In this document: positions 1 through 5,197 of the stretch, piece by piece
Layout: each line of letters starts with the position of its first letter
Numbering within the stretch: the first letter of the stretch is position 1
Assembly (NCBI GenBank): GCA_014380985.1
Contig: JACMIU010000603.1
Span: forward strand, 1-8,674
DNA from: Armatimonadota bacterium
Lineage (GTDB): Bacteria; Armatimonadota; Armatimonadia; Armatimonadales; Armatimonadaceae
Direction of reading: 5' to 3'
DNA length: 8,674 bases
Position numbers and translations under genes: made by a program
The notes under the pieces: model-generated
Told to the model about the DNA's origin: nothing
The model's database searches: none
The model's input: only the letters and a program-made list of their open reading frames with translations

Positions 1-174
1 AAATTCGCAGAGCGAATGTAGCGAATCGCGCCAACACCGAACAGCGTGAAATCGAATGGCTTGCCGCGAAGTCCCATACGCGATGCAACGAAGCGTTGCC
101 CCGCCGGGAGGGCAAGACAAAAAACAAAAGAAACAAATAAACAAAGTAAAAGTAGTCGAAAGGGGAGTTAAAGT
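1..174. other. Leader region upstream of frr, no gene assigned
   Basis: The first 140 bases carry no recognisable gene. One plus-strand frame and at least two minus-strand frames stay open, but none ends or begins in a recognised way, and it does not read like the C-terminus of UMP kinase (pyrH), the usual neighbour of frr. The left end has short repeats: TTCGC/GCGAA around 4-16 and GCGAAT at 12-17 and 21-26. Two mutually exclusive small hairpins are possible: GCAACG (85-90) with CGTTGC (94-99), and TTGCCC (96-101) with GGGCAA (110-115). From 116 to 160 the strand is very A-rich, typical of an unstructured 5' leader. It ends in a strong Shine-Dalgarno, AGGGGAG (161-167), 7 bases before the frr ATG. 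I could not pick a convincing promoter. Confidence 0.4.
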
Positions 175-723
175 ATGTCTGCTGAATTACTGCGCGAGTT
201 AGAGCCGCGCTTGAAAAAATCGATTGAGGCGGCGGCGAACGACTTTGCGACGATTCGCACGGGGCGGGCGAACGCTGCGATTTTGGATCCGGTCAAGGTC
301 GAGTATTACGGGCAACCCGTGCCGATTTCGAGTGTCGCCGTGATTTCGATTCCCGAATCGCGCACTCTACTGATTACGCCGTGGGAAAAGCCGATGCTCG
401 GCACGATTGAGAAAGCGATTATCAAGGCGAACTTGGGGCTAAACCCGCAGAACGATGGGCAAAATGTACGCGTCAATATCCCCGCGCTGACCGAGGAACG
501 CCGTAAGGATTTCGTGAAGCAGTTGTCCAACAAGTTGGAGTCGGCGCGAATCGCGCTTCGTAACCTGCGCCGCGACGCGATGGACGCCTTCAAGAAAGAC
601 GACAGCAATACCGAGGACGACATCAAGCGGGCGGAAAAAGACGTGCCGAAACTGCTGGATAAATACGTCGCCGAATTAGAGGCAATGGCGAAAGTCAAAG
701 AAGCCGAACTGCTGGAAAACTAA
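175..723 (+). CDS. frr: Ribosome recycling factor (RRF)
   Basis: The product acts with EF-G in the cytoplasm to split the post-termination 70S complex, freeing the ribosome, mRNA and deacylated tRNA for another round. The 182-residue protein is full length for the family (about 185). The recognisable blocks are in order: TIRTGRANAAILD near residues 27-39, the beta-rich domain II with YYGQPVPI and the ITPWEK turn, the QNDGQNVRVNIPALTEERRK block in the middle, then the long C-terminal helix of the three-helix bundle (LRNLRRDAMDAFKKDD onward). The start is the ATG with AGGGGAG seven bases upstream. It is followed by a strong hairpin and then uppS, a pairing seen in many bacteria, though here the hairpin and a new promoter separate the two. 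No anomaly seen. Confidence 0.98.
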   Translation: MSAELLRELEPRLKKSIEAAANDFATIRTGRANAAILDPVKVEYYGQPVPISSVAVISIPESRTLLITPWEKPMLGTIEKAIIKANLGLNPQNDGQNVRVNIPALTEERRKDFVKQLSNKLESARIALRNLRRDAMDAFKKDDSNTEDDIKRAEKDVPKLLDKYVAELEAMAKVKEAELLEN

Positions 724-728
724 AAACA

Positions 729-760
729 TTTCGGCGCGAACAAATCGGTTCGCGCCGAAA
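729..760 (+). terminator. Strong hairpin after frr, terminator-like but without a U tract
   Basis: A perfect 13-base inverted repeat, TTTCGGCGCGAAC (729-741) and GTTCGCGCCGAAA (748-760), closes a 6-base loop five bases after the frr stop codon. It would form a very stable stem. No T run follows on the plus strand (TCGCTTG comes next), so intrinsic termination is uncertain. On the minus strand the stem is followed by TGTTTTTA, so it resembles a terminator more closely in that direction, although no minus-strand gene reads into it. It may also protect the 3' end of the frr message. Confidence 0.6.
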
Positions 761-764
761 TCGC

Positions 765-794
765 TTGACACGACGCCCAACCCTTTGATATACT
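765..794 (+). promoter_or_regulatory. Near-consensus sigma70 promoter for uppS
   Basis: TTGACA (765-770) matches the -35 consensus exactly. It is followed after 18 bases by TATACT (789-794), five of six to the -10 consensus. The predicted transcription start is near 801, giving a leader of about 32 bases that contains the AAGGAG Shine-Dalgarno at 814-819. It lies immediately downstream of the frr hairpin, so uppS should be expressed independently of frr. Confidence 0.8.
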
Positions 795-832
795 CTGCGT
801 GGCAAAGTAATTTAAGGAGCCGTAAAACGCAA

Positions 833-1630
833 ATGCTTTTCGCAAAAGCCCTAACCCCCCCCGTCAATACCCCGACCGTGCCGTTCACCCCCGGCGAAAT
901 ATCCGCCCTCGGAATAGACCCCGACCGCGTTCCCGCGCACGTCGCCGTGATCATGGACGGCAACGGTCGCTGGGCGCGTGACCGGGGAATGCACCGTTTG
1001 TGGGGACACAAGGAAGGCTACAAAACCGTGCGCCGCGTCGTGAAAGCGGCGGGCGAACTCGGCTTGGAGGTGCTGACGCTGTATGTGTTTTCGGCGGAAA
1101 ACTGGAAACGCCCGAAGCACGAAGTCGAGGGACTGATGCACCTGATTGAAGCGGCGGCGCGGAACGAACTGCGCGAACTCCACGCGAACAATGTGCGAAT
1201 GCGCTTTTCCGGTCGAATCCACGAACTGCCCGAATCGCTCCGTGACGCGCTCCGATACGACGAAGAATACACCGCCGGTAACACCGGCTTGACACTGAAC
1301 CTGTGCATCAACTACGGCGGGCGCACCGAGATTCTGGACGCCGCCAAGCGGCTGGTGGAACGCGCCGCGAAAGGCGAGATTACCGCCCGCGACGTGACCC
1401 CCGAAGTCTTCGCGGGTTGCCTGTATAATTCCGACCTGCCCGACCCCGACCTGATGATTCGCACGGCGGGTGAGATGCGCGTCTCGAACTACCTCCTCTG
1501 GCAAATCGCCTACGCCGAACTGCACGTGACGCAAACGCTGTGGCCCGACTTTGACCGCGAACACTTAGTCGCGGCGATACAGGACTATCAGGGGCGCGTC
1601 CGCAAGTTCGGCGGATTGCCGACGAAGTAA
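833..1630 (+). CDS. uppS: Isoprenyl transferase (undecaprenyl diphosphate synthase family)
   Basis: This cis-prenyltransferase condenses isopentenyl diphosphate onto farnesyl diphosphate to build the C55 carrier lipid for peptidoglycan and other wall polymers. It acts at the cytoplasmic face of the membrane. From the ATG at 833 it has 265 residues. VIMDGNGRWARDRG near residues 39-52 contains the catalytic Asp (about D42) and the diphosphate-binding loop. Further blocks are TLYVFSAENWKRP, the substrate-tunnel region, LNLCINYGGRTEI, and the C-terminal RTAGEMRVSNYLLWQIAYAE with WPDFD, which bind isopentenyl diphosphate and Mg. RTAGE replaces the commoner RTGGE, a conservative change. An N-terminal extension of about 35 residues precedes the core, longer than usual and proline-rich. 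A TTG at 785 lies in frame, but it falls inside the -10 region, so ATG 833 with AAGGAG 13 bases upstream is preferred. The product-length class (C55 or other) cannot be read from sequence. Confidence 0.95.
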   Translation: MLFAKALTPPVNTPTVPFTPGEISALGIDPDRVPAHVAVIMDGNGRWARDRGMHRLWGHKEGYKTVRRVVKAAGELGLEVLTLYVFSAENWKRPKHEVEGLMHLIEAAARNELRELHANNVRMRFSGRIHELPESLRDALRYDEEYTAGNTGLTLNLCINYGGRTEILDAAKRLVERAAKGEITARDVTPEVFAGCLYNSDLPDPDLMIRTAGEMRVSNYLLWQIAYAELHVTQTLWPDFDREHLVAAIQDYQGRVRKFGGLPTK

Positions 1631-1642
1631 CTATCGGCGCGG

Positions 1643-1657
1643 TAGAATGTGTTTATG
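1643..1657 (+). promoter_or_regulatory. Possible -10 element for a leaderless Uma2 transcript
   Basis: TAGAAT (1643-1648) matches the -10 consensus at five of six positions. A start 6-7 bases later would fall on or next to the ATG at 1655, giving a leaderless mRNA. No Shine-Dalgarno precedes either ATG. No convincing -35 is present at 16-18 bases, and an imperfect stem, CTATCG (1631-1636) with CGGTAG (1640-1645), overlaps the box, so this call is tentative. Confidence 0.35.
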
Positions 1658-2239
1658 ATGCCAAATGTACCTGCCGACATTCCACGGAAGAAGTTCACGC
1701 GGGATGAATGCTTTGCTATCGTGGAAAAAGGTATTTTGGATGGGAAGCAGTTTGAGTTGCTTGATGGCGAAATCATTTTCAAGGTAGACTGTTGCCGGAA
1801 GCACATCACCGTGTCAACCCTGATCCTCACCGTTTTGGCGCAACATTTTCTGTCCCTGAACCTGATGACTCGTGCCGATGTTGAAATCGGACGATATGAT
1901 AAGCACAACGACCCAGAGCCGGACTTGTCGGTATTGCGACACCCGATAGCGCACTATGTTGACAGAGGCATCGAACCGGCGAGCGACGTTTTGCTGGCGG
2001 TTGAACTGTCGGTTCTCACGCTGGAACTGGACAAAACCGTGAAGGCGAATCTATACGGTAAGCATGGCGTCCGTGAATACTGGATTGTGGACATCGAAAA
2101 ACGTCAACTCATCGTTCACCGCGCCCCCGACACCGAGAACGGCGGGTACTCCGACATTCAAACCTACGCCGAAACAAACACCGTTTCACCGCTCGAAAAG
2201 CCTGACGCCGTTATCCGCGTCGCCGATTTGCTCCCGTAA
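1655..2239 (+). CDS. Uma2 family (DUF820) restriction-endonuclease-fold protein
   Basis: Uma2/DUF820 proteins have a PD-(D/E)xK nuclease fold and occur in many copies in cyanobacteria, Chloroflexota, Armatimonadota and Deinococcota. Their role is not established. The 194-residue product shows the family blocks in order: FELLDGEI (residues 33-40), PEPDLSVLR with the acidic D90, LAVELSVLTLELDKTVK with E117 and a Lys near 127-130, and YGKHGVREYWIVD (134-146). The usual E-V/I-L-S-P-S-T block is here ELSVLTLELD, with Pro and Ser replaced, so catalytic competence is not assured. ATG 1655 is chosen over the GTG at 1649 because of the -10 box at 1643; ATG 1658 is also possible. It follows uppS by 24 bases and precedes the next gene by 6. 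Codon use looks less GC-biased than in uppS by eye, which would fit acquisition, but I did not compute it. Confidence 0.88.
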   Translation: MMPNVPADIPRKKFTRDECFAIVEKGILDGKQFELLDGEIIFKVDCCRKHITVSTLILTVLAQHFLSLNLMTRADVEIGRYDKHNDPEPDLSVLRHPIAHYVDRGIEPASDVLLAVELSVLTLELDKTVKANLYGKHGVREYWIVDIEKRQLIVHRAPDTENGGYSDIQTYAETNTVSPLEKPDAVIRVADLLP

Positions 2240-2245
2240 ACCATT

Positions 2246-2701
2246 ATGCCACGAGTCGAAAGTTCTATTTTAATCCACGCGCCGCGAGAGCGCGTGCTCG
2301 CCGTTGCCCGCGATAATGCCGCGTTCCCGGAGTTTATGGCGGACGTCAAATCGCTTGAAGTCACCGAAACGTCGCCGGATGGCTTGCGCATCGTGTCCGA
2401 TTGGGTCGGCGTCGTGCAGAAGTTCGGTATCACCGTGCGCTGGACAGAGGAAGACGTTTGGGACTTGGACGCGGGAACCTGCACTTTCCGTCAGACAAAA
2501 GGCGATTATGACAAGTTCGATGGCGTGTGGACGTTCACCGGCACGGGTGACGCCGAAACGCGTTTCGATTCGTTCCTCGATTACGAACTGGAGATTCCGC
2601 TCGTCGGCGCGTTAGTGAAAACGCTCGTCCACAAAATCGTGCAAACAAACCTCGATTCCACGCTTTCGGCGATAAAGGCGCGCAGTGAAAGCAGCGACTG
2701 A
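2246..2701 (+). CDS. SRPBCC (START/polyketide cyclase-like) family protein
   Basis: The 151-residue product reads as a single SRPBCC or COQ10/cyclase-type domain, a helix-grip fold with a hydrophobic ligand pocket. The N-terminal strand VESSILIHAPRERVLAVARD and the following FPEFMADVKSLEVTE are the typical opening of this family. The middle is a run of beta strands (RIVSDWVGVVQKFGITVRWTEE, CTFRQTKGDYDKFDGVWTF). The long C-terminal helix (LVGALVKTLVHKIVQTNLDSTLSAIKAR) is also characteristic. Ligand and function cannot be assigned: members include lipid binders, cyclases and RatA-like ribosome-associated proteins. No Shine-Dalgarno precedes the ATG. It lies six bases after the Uma2 stop, suggesting coupling to that gene, and its last 17 bases overlap the start of the metallophosphoesterase gene. 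Confidence 0.85.
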   Translation: MPRVESSILIHAPRERVLAVARDNAAFPEFMADVKSLEVTETSPDGLRIVSDWVGVVQKFGITVRWTEEDVWDLDAGTCTFRQTKGDYDKFDGVWTFTGTGDAETRFDSFLDYELEIPLVGALVKTLVHKIVQTNLDSTLSAIKARSESSD

Positions 2702-3557
2702 CCCGACGCGGCGCAAACTCCTGCGGCGTGTTCTGCTTCGCGGGGGCGCGGTCGGCGTCGCCGGTCTTTGGGGTTACGCCGGGCTTTGGGAGCCGAATCA
2801 TCCGGTTGTCGAAACCGTTTCGGTTACATTGCCGAACCTGCCACCCGCGTTTCACGGCGTTCGTGTCGCCTTCCTGTCTGACCTGCACCTGCAACCCGCG
2901 TTCCGCGCCGAACGTCTCGCGCCCACGCTTGCTCTTCTTACCTCCGCGAAGCCGGATGCCGTTTTGCTCGGCGGCGACTATTGCAACGGAACCCTCGGCG
3001 ACCGCGAGTACTGGCTCGAAGAATGCGCCAACGCCTTTCGCGCCGTATCCGTGCCGCTCGGCATTTTCGCCGTGTTCGGCAATCATGATTACCCGGTGTC
3101 GCCGTTTGACCCGCCGCGCCGACCGTGGCGAGACGCCGGAATCGTGCCGCTCCACGACGAAGTAGCGGAACTGACACGGGGCGGCGAACGGGTTTTCGTG
3201 GTCGGTCTGCGCTCGACGCTGATGCGCCCCAGCCGGATGTACCAACTTTCACTCACCCTGCCGACCGGTGCTACAAAAATCGTCTGTCAGCACGAGCCGA
3301 TGTTTGTTCCGCATATCGCGGGTTGCGGGGGAAGCGTGATGCTGTCGGGGCATACGCACGGCGGGCAAATCGTGCTTCCGTTCGTGGGCGCGCCGGTTCT
3401 GCCGCCGTACAGCAACGGCTACCGCGCCGGATTGTATCGCCGCGAATCGGAAATGCCGCTATACGTGACACGGGGCGTCGGCGTTTTACCGCCTCTGCTA
3501 CGTTTTCGCTGTGCGCCGGAAGTGACGATTTTAACGCTACTGCGCGGCGATGCGTAA
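2685..3557 (+). CDS. Calcineurin-like metallophosphoesterase with Tat-like N-terminus
   Basis: The 290-residue protein has all five metallophosphoesterase blocks: SDLHL (D66, H68), GGDY (D98), GNHD (N133, H134), QHEP (H203) and GHTHGG (H223, H225). These supply the ligands of a two-metal centre. The order, the length and the C-terminal GLYRRES...LYVTRGVGVLPPLLRF block resemble the YkuE/YaeI/LpxG-type membrane-associated phosphoesterases. Some of those cleave lipid-linked diphosphates such as UDP-2,3-diacylglucosamine; the substrate here is unknown. The N-terminus reads TRRKLLR (8-14) followed by a Gly/Ala-rich hydrophobic stretch to about residue 35, consistent with a twin-arginine signal or anchor, so it probably acts outside the cytoplasmic membrane. 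The GTG start has AAAGG six bases upstream, inside the preceding gene. The 3' end overlaps the opposing TPR gene by 21 bases. Confidence 0.92.
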   Translation: MKAATDPTRRKLLRRVLLRGGAVGVAGLWGYAGLWEPNHPVVETVSVTLPNLPPAFHGVRVAFLSDLHLQPAFRAERLAPTLALLTSAKPDAVLLGGDYCNGTLGDREYWLEECANAFRAVSVPLGIFAVFGNHDYPVSPFDPPRRPWRDAGIVPLHDEVAELTRGGERVFVVGLRSTLMRPSRMYQLSLTLPTGATKIVCQHEPMFVPHIAGCGGSVMLSGHTHGGQIVLPFVGAPVLPPYSNGYRAGLYRRESEMPLYVTRGVGVLPPLLRFRCAPEVTILTLLRGDA

Positions 3558-4691
3558 ACCGTTCGACCACCAAACGTTAGTGAATAACGCAGTTAGCAGT
3601 CCGCTATCTGGCACGGGCGAAGTGGTGCGAAGCGTGTGTAGCGCGACCGAGGAGGTTTCGCCAACGAACACCAGAGAACCACTCGGCGGGTCGCCGGAGA
3701 CGGTCGAAGAACGTGCGGGCAAAATCGCCCGTACTAAAAATCGTTGCGCGGTCGGTTCCAAACGGTACGCTGCCTCCGCCGCTTCTGCGCCGACCTGCAA
3801 AATCCGGTTTCGAGTTGTTGCCGAATCCTCGCCTTGCACGAACGGAAGTAGGATTTCCAGTTGCACCTGCCGGTTTTGCAGATTCGCTTGTGCCGCCGTG
3901 ACGGTGTACACACCGCTACGCTGGCGAATTAAGCCCTCCATCAACGAAGGCTTGGGAGTCGCGCCCGTGTCCGCTTTTGCGACGCCGGTTGCGGCAAGCG
4001 AACCTTGCACGGGGGCGGCAATCGGAGCGTCGGGAGGTTTAACCGATTGCGATACCGCGCTCACGTCAGGTTTTGATGAATTCTCCTCCGGGTTTTCGGT
4101 GTTGAACGCGAAGAAAAGAAACGCTCCCGTGACCACGACGAGCAAACCAACCACAGAACCGACGGCGATAAGTAAGCGCGTCATACCCTCGGAACGACCG
4201 GGAGGAAACACGCGGTCCAGCCATTCGATGGTGCGCTCCGCGCTGATGCGCTCGGCGGACGGCGGCGATTGTGCGGGAACAATGGCTTGCGTTGACGCGG
4301 GAAGGCGTGCCGTCCGGTCGGTCGCAAGCGACGCGGCGGAAAAGTTACCGGTCGCGGTGGCGCGTTTCGCGGCAAGCAACACATCATGCTTTTCGAGAAC
4401 GCCGTACAGATTCGGGTTTCGCTCCAACGCCATATGATACCAATGCAGGGCGTCATCGGTTTTGTCTTGCGCGTGGTAAATATCGCCCAGCAAAGCATAA
4501 GGGGAGGGGGACGCGGGCGAACGCCGCACGGCATCGGTGCAAACTGCGACGGCTTCTTCCCATTGCCCGCGTGTTTTCAGGAGTTGCGCCCGCGAAAGAA
4601 GCGGTGCGATAAGGGCGTCGTCGCTCTGTGCCGGAAATACACCGGTAGCGAAACGTGATTTCGTGTTTTTAGGTATCGCCGTGCTTGCCAT
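3537..4691 (-). CDS. TPR protein with single transmembrane anchor and unknown C-terminal domain
   Basis: The 384-residue protein has two tetratricopeptide-like repeats at about residues 28-95 (LLSRAQLLKTRGQWEEAVAV and YALLGDIYHAQDKTDDALHW are the clearest). A spacer rich in Ala and Ser follows, then one hydrophobic segment at about 172-196 (LLIAVGSVVGLLVVVTGAFLFF). After it come a Pro/Ala/Ser-rich linker to about 250 and a C-terminal domain I do not recognise. Arg just before the hydrophobic segment and acidic residues after it suggest the TPR part is cytoplasmic and the C-terminal domain external. TPRs usually mediate protein contacts; no function can be assigned. The ATG has GGAAAG six bases upstream and lies 21 bases after the dut stop, so the two are probably co-transcribed. 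The 3' end overlaps the opposing metallophosphoesterase gene, leaving no room for a separate terminator. Confidence 0.82.
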   Translation of the reverse strand: MASTAIPKNTKSRFATGVFPAQSDDALIAPLLSRAQLLKTRGQWEEAVAVCTDAVRRSPASPSPYALLGDIYHAQDKTDDALHWYHMALERNPNLYGVLEKHDVLLAAKRATATGNFSAASLATDRTARLPASTQAIVPAQSPPSAERISAERTIEWLDRVFPPGRSEGMTRLLIAVGSVVGLLVVVTGAFLFFAFNTENPEENSSKPDVSAVSQSVKPPDAPIAAPVQGSLAATGVAKADTGATPKPSLMEGLIRQRSGVYTVTAAQANLQNRQVQLEILLPFVQGEDSATTRNRILQVGAEAAEAAYRLEPTAQRFLVRAILPARSSTVSGDPPSGSLVFVGETSSVALHTLRTTSPVPDSGLLTALFTNVWWSNGLRIAAQ

Positions 4692-4712
4692 TGCTTGCTT
4701 TCCGTGCCAGCG

Positions 4713-5171
4713 TCAATGCCGTCCCGTGTGACCAAAGCCCCCCGCGCCCCGCGTGGTCGGCGGTAGTTCATCCACTGCCTCCCAAGCCACCTGCATAACC
4801 GGCGCGATCACTAACTGTGCAATGCGATCCCCTTGACTAACCGAAAAATCATCCGTGCCGTGATTGGCTAAAATAATTTGAACTTCTCCCCGGTAATCGG
4901 CGTCCACTGTACCGGGACTGTTTGCAACAACTATGCCGCGTAGTGCGAGGCCCGAACGGGAGCGCACCTGCGCCTCGTAACCGTCCGGCACGGCTATCGA
5001 GAAACCGGTCGGAATAACCGCCCGCCCCCCGGCGGAAACCGTCACCGTGTCCGCGTTCGCCGCGTAAATATCCATGCCCACCGCGCCCTCGGTTTTATAC
5101 AACGGTAGGGGAACCTCCACAGTTCCCGGCACTCGGCAAATACGCACGGTTAAAGGGTTCACAACTTCCAT
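4713..5171 (-). CDS. dut: Deoxyuridine 5'-triphosphate nucleotidohydrolase (dUTPase)
   Basis: The enzyme hydrolyses dUTP to dUMP and diphosphate, keeping uracil out of DNA and supplying dUMP for thymidylate synthesis. It is normally a homotrimer. All five motifs are present: AVGMDIYAA (1), RSRSGLALRG (2), GTVDADYRGEV with the catalytic Asp (3), GDRIAQLVIAPV (4) and RGAGGFGHTGRH with the uracil-stacking Phe (5). From the ATG at 5171 it has 152 residues, the usual length. That ATG overlaps the -10 box, so if the promoter below is correct, translation more likely begins at the in-frame GTG at 5162 (149 residues, leaderless). No Shine-Dalgarno precedes either codon. A longer in-frame extension to 5306 runs through the kinase gene and is not credible. 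The order kinase, dut, TPR gene is codirectional with short gaps. Confidence 0.95.
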   Translation of the reverse strand: MEVVNPLTVRICRVPGTVEVPLPLYKTEGAVGMDIYAANADTVTVSAGGRAVIPTGFSIAVPDGYEAQVRSRSGLALRGIVVANSPGTVDADYRGEVQIILANHGTDDFSVSQGDRIAQLVIAPVMQVAWEAVDELPPTTRGAGGFGHTGRH

Positions 5172-5189
5172 TATACCAAATTGTGAACC
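5156..5189. repeat. 9-base inverted repeat spanning the dut promoter and start
   Basis: GGTTCACAA (5156-5164) and TTGTGAACC (5181-5189) are perfect reverse complements separated by 16 bases. The dyad brackets the -10 box, and its left arm contains the GTG candidate start of dut. The spacing of arm centres is 25 bases, a little over two helical turns, which would suit a dimeric repressor. A single 9-base pair with free spacing can arise by chance in a window this size, so only its position makes it notable. Confidence 0.45.
5170..5178 (-). promoter_or_regulatory. Extended -10 promoter of dut
   Basis: On the minus strand TGGTATAAT (5178-5170) is an exact extended -10 (TGn-TATAAT). No -35 is visible at the usual distance, as is typical for extended -10 promoters. 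Transcription would start at about 5163-5162, at the GTG codon, giving a leaderless dut mRNA. The last bases of the box overlap the alternative ATG start. Confidence 0.65.
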
Positions 5190-5197
5190 GCTTCGCC

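Noticed and set aside
785..832. TTG at 785 as an upstream start of uppS
   Set aside because: It lies just before the -10 box and upstream of the predicted transcription start; ATG 833 has a Shine-Dalgarno and precedes the conserved core.
851..1564. A 237-codon minus-strand open frame
   Set aside because: It is a shadow of uppS with no motif, ribosome site or promoter of its own.
2246..2701. The SRPBCC protein as a RatA-type toxin of a toxin-antitoxin pair
   Set aside because: The fold is shared by many unrelated functions, the usual RatB partner is absent, and nothing else supports the idea.
2535..3245. A 236-codon minus-strand open frame
   Set aside because: It runs antisense to the SRPBCC and metallophosphoesterase genes and its translation is compositionally odd and motif-free.
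3550..4437. A 295-codon plus-strand open frame
   Set aside because: It is antisense to the TPR-anchor protein, which has coherent repeats, a membrane segment and a ribosome site; the plus-strand frame shows none of these.
4713..4755. His in dUTPase motif 5 (GFGHTG instead of GFGSTG) as a possible anomaly
   Set aside because: As I recall it, E. coli dUTPase also has His at this place (GGFGHSG), so this is a normal variant.
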